A stretch of DNA of 64,000 bases from Excoecaria cochinchinensis (taxonomy: Eukaryota; Streptophyta; Magnoliopsida; Malpighiales; Euphorbiaceae). The stretch is from positions 3,126,001 through 3,190,000 of the forward strand of contig CANTUQ010000070.1 of NCBI GenBank assembly GCA_947683425.1, in the 5' to 3' direction. The notes under the pieces were generated by a model. That model made no database searches, was not told where the DNA came from, and saw only the letters and a program-made list of their open reading frames with translations. Shown piece after piece: positions 11,283-24,140 of the stretch (the stretch's first letter is position 1; each line of letters starts with the position of its first letter). A program made the translations under genes and the position numbers.

Positions 11283-12365
11283 TTTCAGCTTCTCCAGTCA
11301 TTATGGCCAATGGGTCAACTGCTTATATTCATGGTTTGGGGGGTTTCAATCCAACTTCATCCATATCTCTATCATATGTACTAGGCCTGCCAAAGTTATA
11401 ATTCAATTTGATATTTGTAAGTAAACTTACACAAAATCTTAATTGTAGTATCTCATTCTTCCCTGGCCATTGTGTTTTTCAAGATCTTGTGACAAATCAG
11501 ATTATTGTTAAAGGACATTGGTTAGCAAGCCTTTATATTCTTAACCAACAAGTATCAAGACTTATTGCTTGCCCTATTATCCTCTCCCTTTTTGAAGCAC
11601 ACTGTAGATTGAGACATCCTTCTCTACCGTCATTGAAGAAATTATGCCCTTAATTCAATATTATTTCTCCTTTTGATTGTGAATCATGTCATTCTACTAA
11701 ACATGGTCGCAGTTCATCTGGATCACGACTTAATAAACAAGCTAATTCTACTTTTGAGCTGGCTCATTCAAATGTTTAAGGGCCATGTCCTGTGGTGTCT
11801 AAATTATTTTATTTTTTTTGTGGATGATTATTTTTGTATGACTTGGATATTTTTTATGAAAAATCCTTCTGAACTATTTTTCACTTTTGTGTGGAGATTA
11901 GAAACCAATTTAATGCTTTTGTGCGCATAATACAAAGTGACAATGCAAAAGAATATCTCTCAGAATCTTTTCAAACCTGCATGACTCAAAATGGCGTGTT
12001 TCACCAAACTCATGTGTTGATACACCTTCTCAAAATGGAGTGGTTAAAAGAAAGAACAGACACCTACTTAAGACAGCTCGAGCTTTTATTTCGAATGAAG
12101 GTTCCTAAGCAATTCTAGGCTAATGTTGTGTTAACTGCTTATTTTTTAAATAAATGCATGTGCTCATCAGTGCTTAATGGTGATATTCATATAGTGTTTT
12201 TTTTCCTAACAAGTCATTATTTTCGTAGTAGCCGCAGGTATTTGGCAGCAATGCTATGTTTGTGATGTGTGGCCCCTACATTACAAAATTAGATCCCAAA
12301 GCCTTTGAAATGTGTATTTTGGGATATTCACACCTTTAGAAGGGTATGGGTGTTATTCGCCAAAT
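11205..12365 (+). pseudogene. copia protease, pre-integrase and integrase remnants
   Basis: S-Q-W-V-I-D-S-G-V-T-D-H-M-T-G is the copia protease start, with catalytic D-S-G kept and Val for the common Ala. C-R-L-R-H-P-S-L-P-S-L-K-K-L near 11605 is the GAG-pre-integrase domain. F-V-R-I-I-Q-S-D-N-A-K-E-Y-L near 11910 is part of the integrase catalytic core. Stops and frame changes occur throughout. The last codons (C-I-L-G-Y-S) stop where CACTA DNA begins. Confidence 0.85.
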
Positions 12366-12770
12366 CACTACAAAAAAAAAGCCAATTAGCGACTGCAAAT
12401 TTAGTCGCTAATTACATATAGCGACAAGGCGACGAAATGTCACTAATACCGCCGTCGCTAGAGAATTAGCGACTAAAGCCTCAAACAGTCGCTATTTTTA
12501 GCGACTAAATTCAGTCACTAAATATGAATCTACCGTCGCTAATTAACATCTAAAATTGGTCGCCATTTGTATTATTATTGAATTAGCGACTGAAATTTAG
12601 TCGCTAAAATATGTCGCAATGTTGTTTTACATTTTGCGACAGTTAGTCGCTATATATATCTGTCGCTAAATATTAGCGACTAAATGGATGTTTGTCGCTA
12701 ATTAGTCGTAATCTCAATTTTAATTTTTAGCAACGAATATTTTGGTCGCAAATCCGTTGCAAATTTTATG
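12366..12770. repeat. CACTA 1 subterminal array (3' end)
   Basis: About 400 bases packed with TTAGCGACTAAA-type words in both orientations, many joined into short palindromes. This is the expected docking region for the element's own DNA-binding protein. Confidence 0.85.
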
Positions 12771-13042
12771 AAATTAAATATTTTTTTTTAATTTTCATAT
12801 CATTACACAATAAACTATTTTAATATGCACAACCCTGAAAAAAAAATCCACATGAATATAAATGTAAATTATAATTGATTTTATAATCATATCATCTAAA
12901 GCATATATAATTAATATTAGTACATAGTGCATATATGATTAAAAGAATTCAAAAAGTAAATGAAGTTATCGTCAGACATAATAACTTCGTAAATAATAAA
13001 TTGTAATAAATAATAATATCACACAAAATAAGATTAATAAAA

Positions 13043-15043
13043 TCATTTTGAGGTAGAGCCACCACTACCAAAAGGGGAATCATCATGCGGGTCAAGATCT
13101 TGTGCACCTGAAGGGCCAACATCATTATGTGGTGCATGTGATGCAGTAGTGGTATTAGGCTGATTGGTTGGTGGCTAAGTGGCCAAGTGGGGAAGCAATG
13201 AACGAATAGTCCGTGCAACAATCTCCTCCACATCTTTCTTTGTCAAGCAGGTACCACTAGAATGAGAGGCGCTTTGTGTACTGGCAGCACATGATGGTCC
13301 GGATGGATAAACACCAGGAGGCACATATGAGCCAAGTCCATATATTATTTTCCTTTTATTGCATCGGGCAGCCTCAATAAACAACTTCGGCTCATCGACA
13401 GATGACTCATCTTGCGACCTCTTAGATCGGAGTTGCTCATACCTCTCCTATAAAATAACAACAAATGTTAATAAATGTAAATATAAGAACAACACATATT
13501 TAACAGCCATTTACCATTTAAATAACTTAAAACATAATGAAATGATGAAGCAAATGTTACTTACATGCACCTCTCTGCTACGATCTGCCACATATATCTT
13601 CCCATCATGATTTATGGTATGGGTGTGTAGATACGCCTCGGGAATTATAGGTGGCCGGCCTAACTCTTTCTCCTATATTATATTATGTGCAATAGAAGGT
13701 AGTTATTGAAAAAAATAAAGATAGAGTAAAAAAGATAAACTTTTTCCTATATTATTAAATCATGCACTTGCATTATTTTCAAATAACTTTCAAAAAATCA
13801 ATGAAAATTTTGGCAGAACCTCCCCATATTATTGTCATCCTCCTGTAAAGAAAAATCAAATTTACACTTTTAAAAATCACATATGTACTCCAAACTCGTT
13901 AACAAACTCTAACATAATTTTCCAATCCTCCTCTACATATATCAATAAGTATATTGTAAAGCAATTTGCATGTCTATCAACTTCAATAGTTGATTGGTTT
14001 TATATAAATACAAAATTTGCATGTGAGATATATATAATCCATACTCAATATGGATACATGTTTCAAAGTACTGAAATGAATATATAAATGGCCAAATATT
14101 ATGGCAATTCGCAGTCAATAATATGAAAGTATAATTTCTCTTATAATTAAAGTACTTACCAATCGCGATATATGCTCTCCAATAGAAATTGTACCACCAG
14201 TGTATGATCCAGGAGCTTTATCTTCAGATCCTCCATAACGATTGATCTTTTTCTGAGTGAAAACTTGAAAGCGTGGAGGTTGATTAAAAATCTCATTCCA
14301 CCTAATCCATGCAGATTCTGGAAAGTCCTTAGGCTTTTATTTGGCCACCTTTATATGATACACGTAATCCTTATACCTTTGTGCTGCCTTTATTTCCCAA
14401 CCCTTCCTGATAAGACTATTAACTTCAGCATCCCAATGGCACCTTTTCTACATTTATATCACAAGTAGTTTATTAGTACTTATAATCATACATTAATTTA
14501 ATGTAATTTGAAAAATGAAATTTTTAATGAGAAATTAACATTAATTTTGAAATAAATATATAGTTATACCTTGAATTTTTCCCAATAAAACTGCTTAATT
14601 TCTCTAGAAACCTCCTTTCAATTAACTCCATTAGTGTCTATCCGCTGATAAAAGGTGCTGGTTATAATCCTAGAGCATTGGGAGGAAGGTTCCAACCTGA
14701 ACATTATATTATATAAAAGCAATGGGGTAAAACATGTTTTTATAACTTATTGATAATTTGTATAGATGAATGCTCACGTGCCCTTTTGGTTCACTGTCAC
14801 GTGCAGTCTACTAATATTTACACAACTGACTTCACATGTAGTTGATGTACTGTTGTTGGCTGTGTGAGGATTAGGAGTAGATGCAGATGGCGTACATGTC
14901 ACAGGGGGCAATAATGCATCAGCGGGTGCAAGGCCTCTAAGGATATCTGGCATGTCTCCAAAAGGTGGAATGGTTGAATTCGCTCCAGATCATCCTCCCC
15001 GACGTCCTTGACCAGTAATTCCCCGTCCTCTACCACGACCCAT
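13043..15043 (-). pseudogene. CACTA second gene, Transposase_24 type (copy 1)
   Basis: Starts M-G-R-G-R-G-R-G-I-T-G at 15043 and ends G-G-S-T-S-K then TGA at 13043. Exons are split by AT-rich introns; one GTGAGC..CAGG intron follows the V-N-Q-K-G-T stretch near 14786. Segments R-C-H-W-D-A-E-V-N and R-Y-K-D-Y-V-Y-H-I-K, then a 'cysteine-poor' tail L-T-K-K-D-V-E-E-I-V-A-R-T-I-R-S-L-L, match the plant Ptta/En/Spm Transposase_24 family, comparable to the TNPA-side product. Stops include a TGA soon after R-R-G-G and a TAG after P-H-L-A-T. Probably non-functional. Confidence 0.75.
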
Positions 15044-15205
15044 ACCTACACAATGGTCAACTATACATATATGTGTTTAACATATATAACTTGTAATTTC
15101 ATACGTGCATTATATATAACATCAATAGTTTGAAAATAAATATTAAATATAATAAAAAAGTTTAACACGTTTTTAAATGATTCTCTAAAAATTACACGTA
15201 ATTAA

Positions 15206-18200
15206 TTAGTCACTATCCGATGAATTTTGGAATTCCTCTTCCTCATCCGTATTGCTATCATAATCTGTAAATTCTTCTTCTTCCTTGTCAACTTCAAGTT
15301 CTTGAACAACTTCATCAATGTTATCAATTTTAATGACCACTCCTGAAGGGTCACGCAAGTCTATATCCTCTTCATTACCAGCATCTATTGTTATCTCATG
15401 TGCAGTTACTTCATCAACTTGGAATGCATTAGGATATGCAGGATCATTGTTATCTCTAACATCTGATGTCACTATGAACTCCCTTGGTTTAACCGAAAAC
15501 ACAGCTAACCAGTTAGCTCTATCTAATCTCAAAGAAGGATATCTTGCATAATACAATTGAGTTGCTTGTATCGCTAGGATAAATGGTTCATATTTATTGA
15601 ACCGACGATGCTGGTTTACGTCCACAATTCTATATTGGTTTTGAATCTTGAGACCAATGTCTATAGTGGGATCAAACAAATGACACTTGAATAATATTGT
15701 CCGCTTTGTTGGTAACGAAGGGTACTCTATCTCTATGATCTCTTCAATCCATCCATAGTAATCACCAATATTGTCACCTGAGTTGGACCCTTTTACACAA
15801 ACTCTACTGTTTATTGAACGTCTCCCAGAACCATGAGTTTTAGTGTGAAATTTGTATCCATTAACAAAGTAAATCGAGTAGCACTTCACTCTCCATAATG
15901 GTTTTTGTGATAAACTACAGAGGTATTCATTGTCAATTCCATTGTAACGGACCTAATTTAAAAAAATTAAGAAGTTAAAGTTAGTAATGAATACCATCTT
16001 AATTGCTATTTATGTGTTATACATGTAAATGATGATGGCCTTACACATAATTCGAACCAGTCTGCAAAGTAGTTATCAATATTTGCATCAAATTGACTTG
16101 GTGTAAGATCAGGATGCTTCTGACGTAAATTCTCACAATATATACTTCATTGCAGTGCATTTAAAAAAAATTAACCACTTTTACAGAAAGCGGATATATC
16201 TGGGAACACAATAAAATATTTATATATATGTACCTCAAGTATAGAGAAATCTCCTGGCAATTTAGTAGAATGTACGTATGAGCTGCCTTATACTCTTTTG
16301 ATGTTAATGCTCTGTCATGAAGTTCTGAGCATGTTTGTCTCGGGTAAGTGAAAATTTTTAAATTTTCCCTTATGTTTTCTCCACAATCTCCGTTATAATT
16401 ACGAGGAGGACGTCGGTGTCTAGTACTGACATGAGGTTCAAAGTAATGCAAGAAAAAATTTGATGATTCTGAGAGTAAGTATACATTGCAAATAGATGCC
16501 TCAACTGTTGCTTTATTACTAATCTTTTTTTTAAGAGTTCGAAGGAACCTGCAAACGAGTATAGATAACCAATTTAAATATGACTTTGTAAATAAATATT
16601 TACTGACACAATGTTTAGAGGTATTAATATTTACCTCTCAAACGGATACATCCATCGATATTGTACAGGACCAGCAACCCTTGCCTCATAAGGTAAATGT
16701 ATTATTAAGTGCTCCATTGAATCAAAGAAAGACGGAGGAAATATCTTTTCGAGCTTGCAAATGATTTGTGGGATGTTTGATTCTAATGCCTCGATGTCTT
16801 CAACACGTAGAGTACTAGATGTCAAATCCTTGAAAAATAAGCTTAGTTTTGTAAGGACCCGCCACACATTTCCAGGAATCAATCGTTGCATAAATATATG
16901 GCAATCATGGCTTTTTATGCCGAATAATTTAAGATTTGTCATGTCAACATAATGACCCAAGTTTGAAACATATCCATCTGGAAACTTAAGTTCTTTCAAC
17001 CACTCAAATAGTTCTTTTTTTTTATTCCTTATCCAATGTCCAACATGCTTTTGGATATTTGCCACTGTTTGAATCCATTGCCAACTCTGGACGGCAATAA
17101 TATCTCACTAAATTTGAACGTGCTTTTGCATTATCTTTGGTTTTGCGTTCAACATTTAAAACTGTGTTAATAACATTGTCGAACACGTTTTTCTCAATAT
17201 GTATGACATCGAGATTGTGTTGAATCATGTGTGTTTTTCAATAAGGCAAATCCCAAAATATGCTTCGTTTTCTCCAACCACAAGACTGACATATGATCCC
17301 ATTAATCTCATCTGCATCAAGCTCAATTACTTTGACTAGACACCACTGATCAATGTCTTGTAGAATTTCATTCCCATTTCTAATTGGTGGCGGCAGCAAT
17401 CTTTCAACATGTCCAATTCTGAAGTTCCTTCCATTTCTCCTAAATGGGTGTTCAGGAGGAAGAAATTTTTTATGATTGTCAAACCATGTTTATTTTCTAC
17501 CACTCTCTAGTCTAAATGATTGTGTATGTTCCATGCAATAAAGGCATGCATATTTCCATGATATACTCCAACCTGACATCATTGAATATGCTGAAAAGTT
17601 ATTGATTGTCCACAAAAGTGCAGCTCGCATTATAAAGTTTTGCTTAGTTGACACATCATATATTGACACCCCATTATTCCACAATTCGTTCAATTCATAA
17701 ATCAAGGGTTGTAGATAGACATCAATTTTTTTTGCTTAGGATTCTTAGGCCCAGGTACAATAATAGTTAGAAACATATAAGCCTCCTTCATACACATCGA
17801 AGGTGGTAGGTTATAAGGTGTGACAATTACAGGCCATGACGAGTATTTCCTACCTTATTGTCCAAATGGCTGAAAACCGTTTGTGCATAACTACAACCTG
17901 ACATTTTTAGTCTCCACAACAAATGAAGGATGAGATTCATTCAAATGATTCCAAGCTAGAGAGTCAGAAGGATGCTGCATAACCCCATCATTCTGGACAT
18001 GATTATGATGCCATATCATATGTACTGTTGTCGCTTTTGACTGATACAATCATTGTAGCCTAGATATTAGTGGAAAGTAATATATTTTTTTCTATGCTTT
18101 CCATCTGTGCCTACGAGATCCGATATGCATTTTGAATCTTGGGTGATTACAAAACTTACAATGTGTCAAATTTTCATCTTCATTTCATTACAACATGCAT

Positions 18201-18980
18201 CCCTCATTGCAACAATCAATTTTTTGAACTGGCAATCCTAAGCTTCTAACAAGACTTTTTGTTTGGTAAAAAATATCTACCAATATGTTACCTTCAGTAA
18301 AAGCTTCCTTAAACAGTTGGATGTTTGCATCATAAAACCTCTCTGGCATATTAAATTTGGAGTTTGCATACAATATCCTAGCGACTACAGAGAGCTAGGA
18401 ATGGGTATCACAACCGGGGTACAAATTTACAATACCAGATTCAAGAAGATCATAAAATTCTTGACATTGTGGATTGGGTGCCTCATCCATAGAATTTGCA
18501 TAAAAATTTGATGGTCCGGGTTCGTTAGGATTTGAGAGAAAGACTTGTTCATGATTATAAGTAGTAGGATCTTTTGGACCAAATTGTTGGAAATGGGTGT
18601 TGGGATTAAAATTAGCCCCAGTAGCATCAAGTATCATTTACTGATATGAATTTCTTACCTCTGCATCATCCACTAATTCATTGATTATTAGATTCCAATT
18701 TGACTCGTTAGGGGTAATATATGTCTCCCCATGGCAATTCCAAACAAAATAATCCTGAACAAATCCCTTACAGAAGAGGTAATTCATATCAGTTTCCATA
18801 ATCATGGAACTTTCGGTTCACATAGTTTTTGCAGGGACATCTAATATTATCACCACTCATTTCTTCAGGATGAGAAGTGGCGAATTTAATAAAATTCTCT
18901 ACTCCATAAACGTATGAGGAATTAGTCCTTCCGCTTACATCCCATCAATTATACATCCAACTACAATCTAATGGTTCCAT
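15206..18980 (-). pseudogene. CACTA TNP2-type transposase (copy 1)
   Basis: Starts M-E-P-L-D-C-S-W-M-Y-N at 18980. In order: transposase-associated domain (V-E-N-F-I-K-F-A-T-S-H-P-E-E-M-S-G), TNP2 transposase core (L-P-V-Q-K-I-D-C-C-N-E-G-C-M-L; P-Y-N-L-P-P-S-M-C-M), a DUF4218-like part (D-S-M-E-H-L-I-I-H-L-P-Y-E-A-R), and a DUF4216-like last exon. That last exon (15206-15889) is fully open for 227 residues and ends in an acidic tail (E-E-E-E-F..D-E-E-E-E-F). Upstream parts carry several stops, for example TGA soon after W-M-Y-N. The gene is dead overall, though long parts are well kept. Confidence 0.85.
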
Positions 18981-19408
18981 TTAACCTAAATTTTTCGATT
19001 ATAACAATATAAAAAAAGCAAAAATTTAGTATCCCCATTAAACAGAACAACATAGCTTAGTAGCAGTCGATATTCTCATTATGTCTGATTAAGCAAGATT
19101 TAAAACTTAAAACTAAAAATTTTAACTATCACACAGTAAAATATCCACAAATGGATTCCACAACCTAAAACTAAAATAAAGATGCAATGTAAATGCAATG
19201 AAAAATACTTTTAAAAGGGAATGCAACCAAGAAGATACTGGCAGTAGATCAGTCGGGATAGTAAAAGCTATATCCTATTTAGGGGCTAAAGCTGTTTCAG
19301 CCGATATACCTTCAAAATTGTTAAAAATATGCAAACAGTATTTCTGATGTACCAGATTAGCATAAGCTGCAAGTACAAAGCATACTTATGAATGTAAGAA
19401 CAATTGTT

Positions 19409-19410
<2 letters not shown>

Positions 19411-19466
<56 letters not shown>
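19411..19466. repeat. (TA)n microsatellite
   Basis: Uninterrupted TA dinucleotides over more than 50 bases, inside CACTA 1. Confidence 0.95.
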
Positions 19467-19473
<7 letters not shown>

Positions 19474-20526
19474 CAATATTTTAAATAAATTAATTGCATT
19501 AATATAAATTTATACCAAATAAATTTATAATAAAAGGTAAGTACAAACTCACAAAAAGAGTCTACATATAGATTCATAATTGCTTATTTTGCCATTATTA
19601 AACAAAAGAAATCACAATTTAGCAATACAAATAGTTGATTCAAGAAACCCCCAGTATCTTCTCATTTCAGCATTCCTTGCGTCAAGAAACCCAGCTACTC
19701 TTCTAACAGTACTCCCTATCCTCTGCCAATCCTTGTAACAGTATTTTTAAACATACTACTCCCTCTCTTTTAGCTAATCTATTAAGATTATTGTAAGAAT
19801 TACATTATCAAAGTTCATCTTATCAATTAAATTTTTAATGGAGCTTAGCTTCAAAACCTTAATTCAAGAGAGCACCCAAGCGTTATATGAGATTTCAAGT
19901 ATCAATGATCACATGTGCATACATTTTGACAAAGATGGATTTTGTACATGTATGATGGATATTATATAAAGCAATTCTTACTTTGTTATAAAGCTAATCA
20001 TTCTAAAATATCGTGTTACTTTGTTACAAAACTAATCATTTTAAAACTAATAAAGTAATATTGTGTATATGTTTAGAAATGAGTGTTTTGTCTATTTTTG
20101 TGGTATGTTGGAGTAAATTCGGATTAATAGAATCAATAAATTTCAACCTTCACATAATATATTAAACCAAAAAAAAGTGTTACTTTGTATTCGAATTGGG
20201 CCATTATAGTATGGTTGAGACTTTGCATAAAGAATTTTGGCCAATTTTGAAAAAGAATTGGGCCACTTCAGACTGAAAATTGACAAAATCCACATTATGC
20301 AAATTAATAGTAATCTAGGATTTGACTTCTTACACTAGTTCGAATACACCAAACAAATGGTGATTCTAGAGATATGCTGATATAAACTTATGCTAACCTA
20401 TAAACATATGCTGATATTGTTTTATAGAAGGGGCTCATTATTTTCATCTACAATTTTTAATACATAATTTGTGAAAGAAATTAAAAAAAAATAAACAACT
20501 AAACTTACAGCTAAGGATATCCTGCT

Positions 20527-20916
20527 GTGCTTTTTTTACTGGGCCATGAATTGAGTGAATTTATATTTTTTGTTGGTCGAATTTACTTTGACTCTGGTAT
20601 ATCAATGACCTATGGTAAAGTGAGTTCATCCCAAGTAGATTATTTATTTGTTCCTCTGCAGCTTAGAAATATTGGTGCCTTATTTCATCTTACAATATGT
20701 GCATTGCTAACCCCAGGAGAATCATATATTTTCTGGTTAAATGGCTTAGGGTTTCTGAAAGATCAAAGGAGTAGAAATGAGGGTTACTACAGTTGTAGTA
20801 CAGAGAGTGGGATTGGGGGGGTTTTCATATATGGGGATGTGAGTTCTAAGGAAAGTGTTAGTATAGAAAATAAGGATGTTGAGTTAATACCATTAGGGGA
20901 CTGGATGACTTGTTAA
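20527..20916 (+). other. orphan 129-codon open frame inside CACTA 1
   Basis: An open frame on the strand opposite the transposase, in the element's 5' intron region. The product starts M-L-F-L-L-G-H-E-L and has an acidic C-terminal part (D-V-S-S-K-E-S-V-S-I-E-N-K-D-V-E). I recognise no domain. It is unusually long for such AT-rich non-coding DNA and could be a captured host fragment, but nothing shows that it is expressed. Confidence 0.25.
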
Positions 20917-21409
20917 CTGGAAATATAAGTTCTTAAGTTCTTAGCACATAAGATTCGGAGCTTCACATCTTAAGTTCAAGTCTTACAAGAAAATAAAACC
21001 AACCAAAATATTTTCAATCTGATGGAACGAATTTGATGGAACATACCTTATTTAGTGCATGGAGCTTCACTGGATTTGTATCTGATAGCAGACAATGGGA
21101 TCCCTTCTCCTTCCTCCTCCTTTTGGCTGTCAAATCTCACCAAAAACCTTAAAAAAGCAATGAAAAATCTTACATTAAAAACACTCACACAAATCCAGAT
21201 TAACCTTCGCAAATCGGACTCAGAAATGTAGTAAAGGATTCCATGTATTTAACTTACCTATCGCTCAGTAGAAGCAACAGGAGTTGCTATCGCCGATTAT
21301 ATCACCGGTGAGACCAATCATAGTGGAATGGAGAAAATTAGGGATTGGGGCTCTGTGATTTTTAATTTGGGTGGGGAAGAAAAGTTGGGGAGTTTAAGTT
21401 TTCTGCAAT

Positions 21410-21850
21410 CTGATTAACAATCGAATATTAGCAACTAAAATAACGACTAAACTGTGTTAGTCGCTAATCACTTAAATAGAATTCTATTCCTTCACCGACC
21501 CTTTCTTTCAGTCACTAATATTGTCGCTATTTTATTTTTTCATATTGCGACAAAGCTTTTAGTCTCTATTTAGTCGCAAGTTTTTAAGTTCATTTTAGCT
21601 ACTAAAATTCAGTCGTTATTATTTAGCGACTACAAATATTGTAGCTAAGTTTGCCGCAAAAAAGGCACGAATTATTAGTGCCAATTTTTAGCAACTGAAT
21701 TTCATATTCAGTTGCTAAAATGCAATTTAGATAAAAAAAATAAATAAATTCACGACTGAAAGCAAATTTAGTTGCAATTTAGTCGCAAATTAGCAAATGA
21801 ATTTGTTTAGTCACTAATTTTAATCGCTAAATCATTGTTTTTTTGTAGTG
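21410..21850. repeat. CACTA 1 subterminal array (5' end)
   Basis: Repeats of TTAGCGACTA/TAGTCGCTAA words, somewhat more degraded than at the other end (GCAACTGAATTTC variants), finishing in the TTTTTTTGTAGTG terminus. Confidence 0.85.
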
Positions 21851-23735
21851 GATCTCAACAAAGATTTGGTCTCAATTAATGTGGTCTTTTCAAAGAAGAT
21901 GCCATTTTTCTCCTCGATGCCCATTTCTATGAGTTAGGGGAGAAAGATGAGTGGCTCATCTATAAATTCACATCATCAAGCTCTTCTACAGAACAACCAG
22001 CAGATAATGGTATTTCTCCCAGTCCCTCTCCTAATGATCAATCAGATGATGGTATTCCTCCTAGTATTTGGTCTCATGTTCTAAATAAGCTTTCAATTGT
22101 TCAAGTCTATTCCAGGAGATAAGCAACCGATTATACATGTCATGTACCAGTTCGATCATCATTTGATCCCCCACCAAGTGATCTTAATCGCCCTATTAGT
22201 CTTTGTAAAGAAAAACATCATTGTAAATCTACCTATTCCATTGCAAATTTCATTTCATATAATCACTTTTCTCCCTCAGTATCTTCGTAATTATCTTTTT
22301 AGGTTCTATTTCAATACTTAAAATAGCTAAAGAAGCCTTATCTCACCCTAGTTGGCATGATGTAATGCTTGACGAGATAAAAGCTCTGGATGACAACCAT
22401 ACTTGGGATTTAGTGGATTTACCTAAAGGTAAAAAGGTTGTGGGGTGCAAATGGATCTTTGCAGTTAAAGTTAATCCAAATGATTTGGTGGCTAAACTTA
22501 AGGCCAGACTTATTGCTAAAAGATATGCACAGACTTATTGCATAACTTATTTTAAAGCTTTCTCTTTTGTGGCCAAATTGGCTTTTGTTCATTTATTCAT
22601 ATCAATAGCTGCTTCTCAACATTGACCTTTGCATCAACTGGATATCAAAAATGTATTTTTTCATAGTGATCTCCAAGAATAAGTATATATAGAGCAATCA
22701 CCTAAATTTCTTGCTCAGAGTATGGGAGAGTGTGCCATCTGAAGAAATATTTGTACGGTTTGAAAAAGAGTCCACTACTTGGATTGGCAAGTTCAGTAAG
22801 GTAGTACAAGAGTTTAGGCAAAAAAAGTAAGTATGATCATTTTGTCTTTTACAAATAATCAAAAGCTGATATTATTCTCCTTAGTATATATGTTGATGAC
22901 ATTATCATTATTGGAATTGATTATGCAAGCATCTATTCTCTTAATCTTACTTGCATAGTAAGTTTCATACCAAAGACTTTAGCTAGCTAAAATATTTCTT
23001 TGAAGTGAAAGTTTTAAGGAGTAAAAAGAGATTTTTTTTATATTAGATAAAATATGTCCTTGACTTACTTACCGAAACTGGAAAATTAGGAGCCAAGCCA
23101 TGTTGTACTCCTATAGTACTCAATGCACATCTTACAAAGATGATAGCGATTCTTTTGAAAATCTAGAGAGATGCAGAAAGTTAGTTAAGAAACTAAATTA
23201 TCTCATTGTGACCCATCCAGATATTATATTTGCAGTAAGTGTTGTTAGAAAGTTCATGTTTGCTTCTATAGTCAAGCATTGGGCAACTTTCGAGCATATC
23301 TTATGTTATTTGAAAGGGTTTCTTGGACTCGGTATACTTTACAATAATTATGGTCAAACTCACATTAAGTGTAGATGTTGATTAGGTAGGATCCATAAGT
23401 GATAAGAGGTCAACTATAGGCTATTACATTTTGTTGGTGGAAATCTAGTATCTTAGAGGAGCAAGAAGCAAATTATTGTATCCAGGTTCATTACAGAATC
23501 TGCATATAAAGCTATACCACAATCAGTGTGTAAGATCTTATGGATTCATAATTTATTAGCTGAAATTAGTTTGAATCTTTTATCATCAGCAAAACTTTGG
23601 TGTGATAATCAGACTATTCTTCATATTGCATCTAATCTAGTGTTTCATGAACGGACAAAACATATTGAAATTGACTGTCACTTTATTCATGAAAAGATTG
23701 AATATAATCTTATTTCTACTAGATATGTGAATATA
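21851..23735 (+). pseudogene. copia reverse transcriptase and RNase H remnants
   Basis: From 22350: A-L-S-H-P-S-W-H-D-V-M-L-D-E-I-K-A-L then N-H-T-W-D-L-V-D-L-P-K-G-K and G-C-K-W-I-F, the usual start of the copia RT domain. The catalytic Y-V-D-D is kept at 22889-22900. RNase H follows near 23600 (W-C-D-N-Q-T-I-L-H-I-A-S-N; H-E-R-T-K-H-I-E-I-D-C-H-F-I). Several stops and frame changes separate these. The reading is cut at 23735 by the second CACTA and continues after 33898. Confidence 0.88.
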
Positions 23736-24140
23736 CACGACAAAAAAAAAATTGATTTAGCGACTAAAATTAGCGACTGTCCTAGTTAGTCACTAATTTT
23801 GCGACTGATTTGTGACTATATTAAATTTCAGTCATGAAAATGAAATTTGCAATAAAATAGCAACTAAACATGGATTCAGTCACTATATTTTGCCAGTTTT
23901 AGCGACTAAATTAGCGTCGGAATTGTCAGTCGCTAAAAACTAGCGACTAACATTTAGTCGCTAATATGAACTGATTAAACTGCGATAAAATAGCGACAAA
24001 ATATGTGGTCACAATTTGAGTAATATAATTAGTAACTAAATTTGCGATTGAATTATGTTGTCGCTATATCACGGCAATTTAATTTTATGTAATTAGCTAC
24101 TGAATAAAGCTGTCGCTATATGTCGAATTGTTATCAGATC
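23736..24140. repeat. CACTA 2 subterminal array (5' end)
   Basis: Dense TTAGCGACTAAA and TTAGTCGCTAA words in both orientations directly inside the terminus. Confidence 0.88.

Larger units (their letters stand above)
18981..21409. other. CACTA 1 5' leader and intron region
   Basis: Non-coding for the transposase. Holds a (TA)n run at about 19411-19466. Near 21060-21400 there is GC-richer leader-like sequence (minus: ACCGGTGATATAATCGGCGATAG) followed by a GTAAGT-like donor, resembling the leader of CACTA 2 near 24240-24310. The middle differs from CACTA 2 and includes an orphan plus-strand open frame at 20527. Confidence 0.55.
12366..21850 (-). mobile_element. CACTA transposon 1 (minus orientation)
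   Basis: Ends are CACTACAAAAAAAAAGCC at the left and TTTTTTTGTAGTG at the right. The flanking triplets are AAT and GAT, a 3-bp target duplication with one mismatch. Length is 9485 bp. Both element genes read on the minus strand, so the element's 5' end is at 21850. Both ends carry arrays of TTTAGTCGCTAA/TTAGCGACTAAA. It is the same family as the element at 23736-33898 but inverted relative to it. It sits in the integrase-RT spacer of the copia element. Confidence 0.92.
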
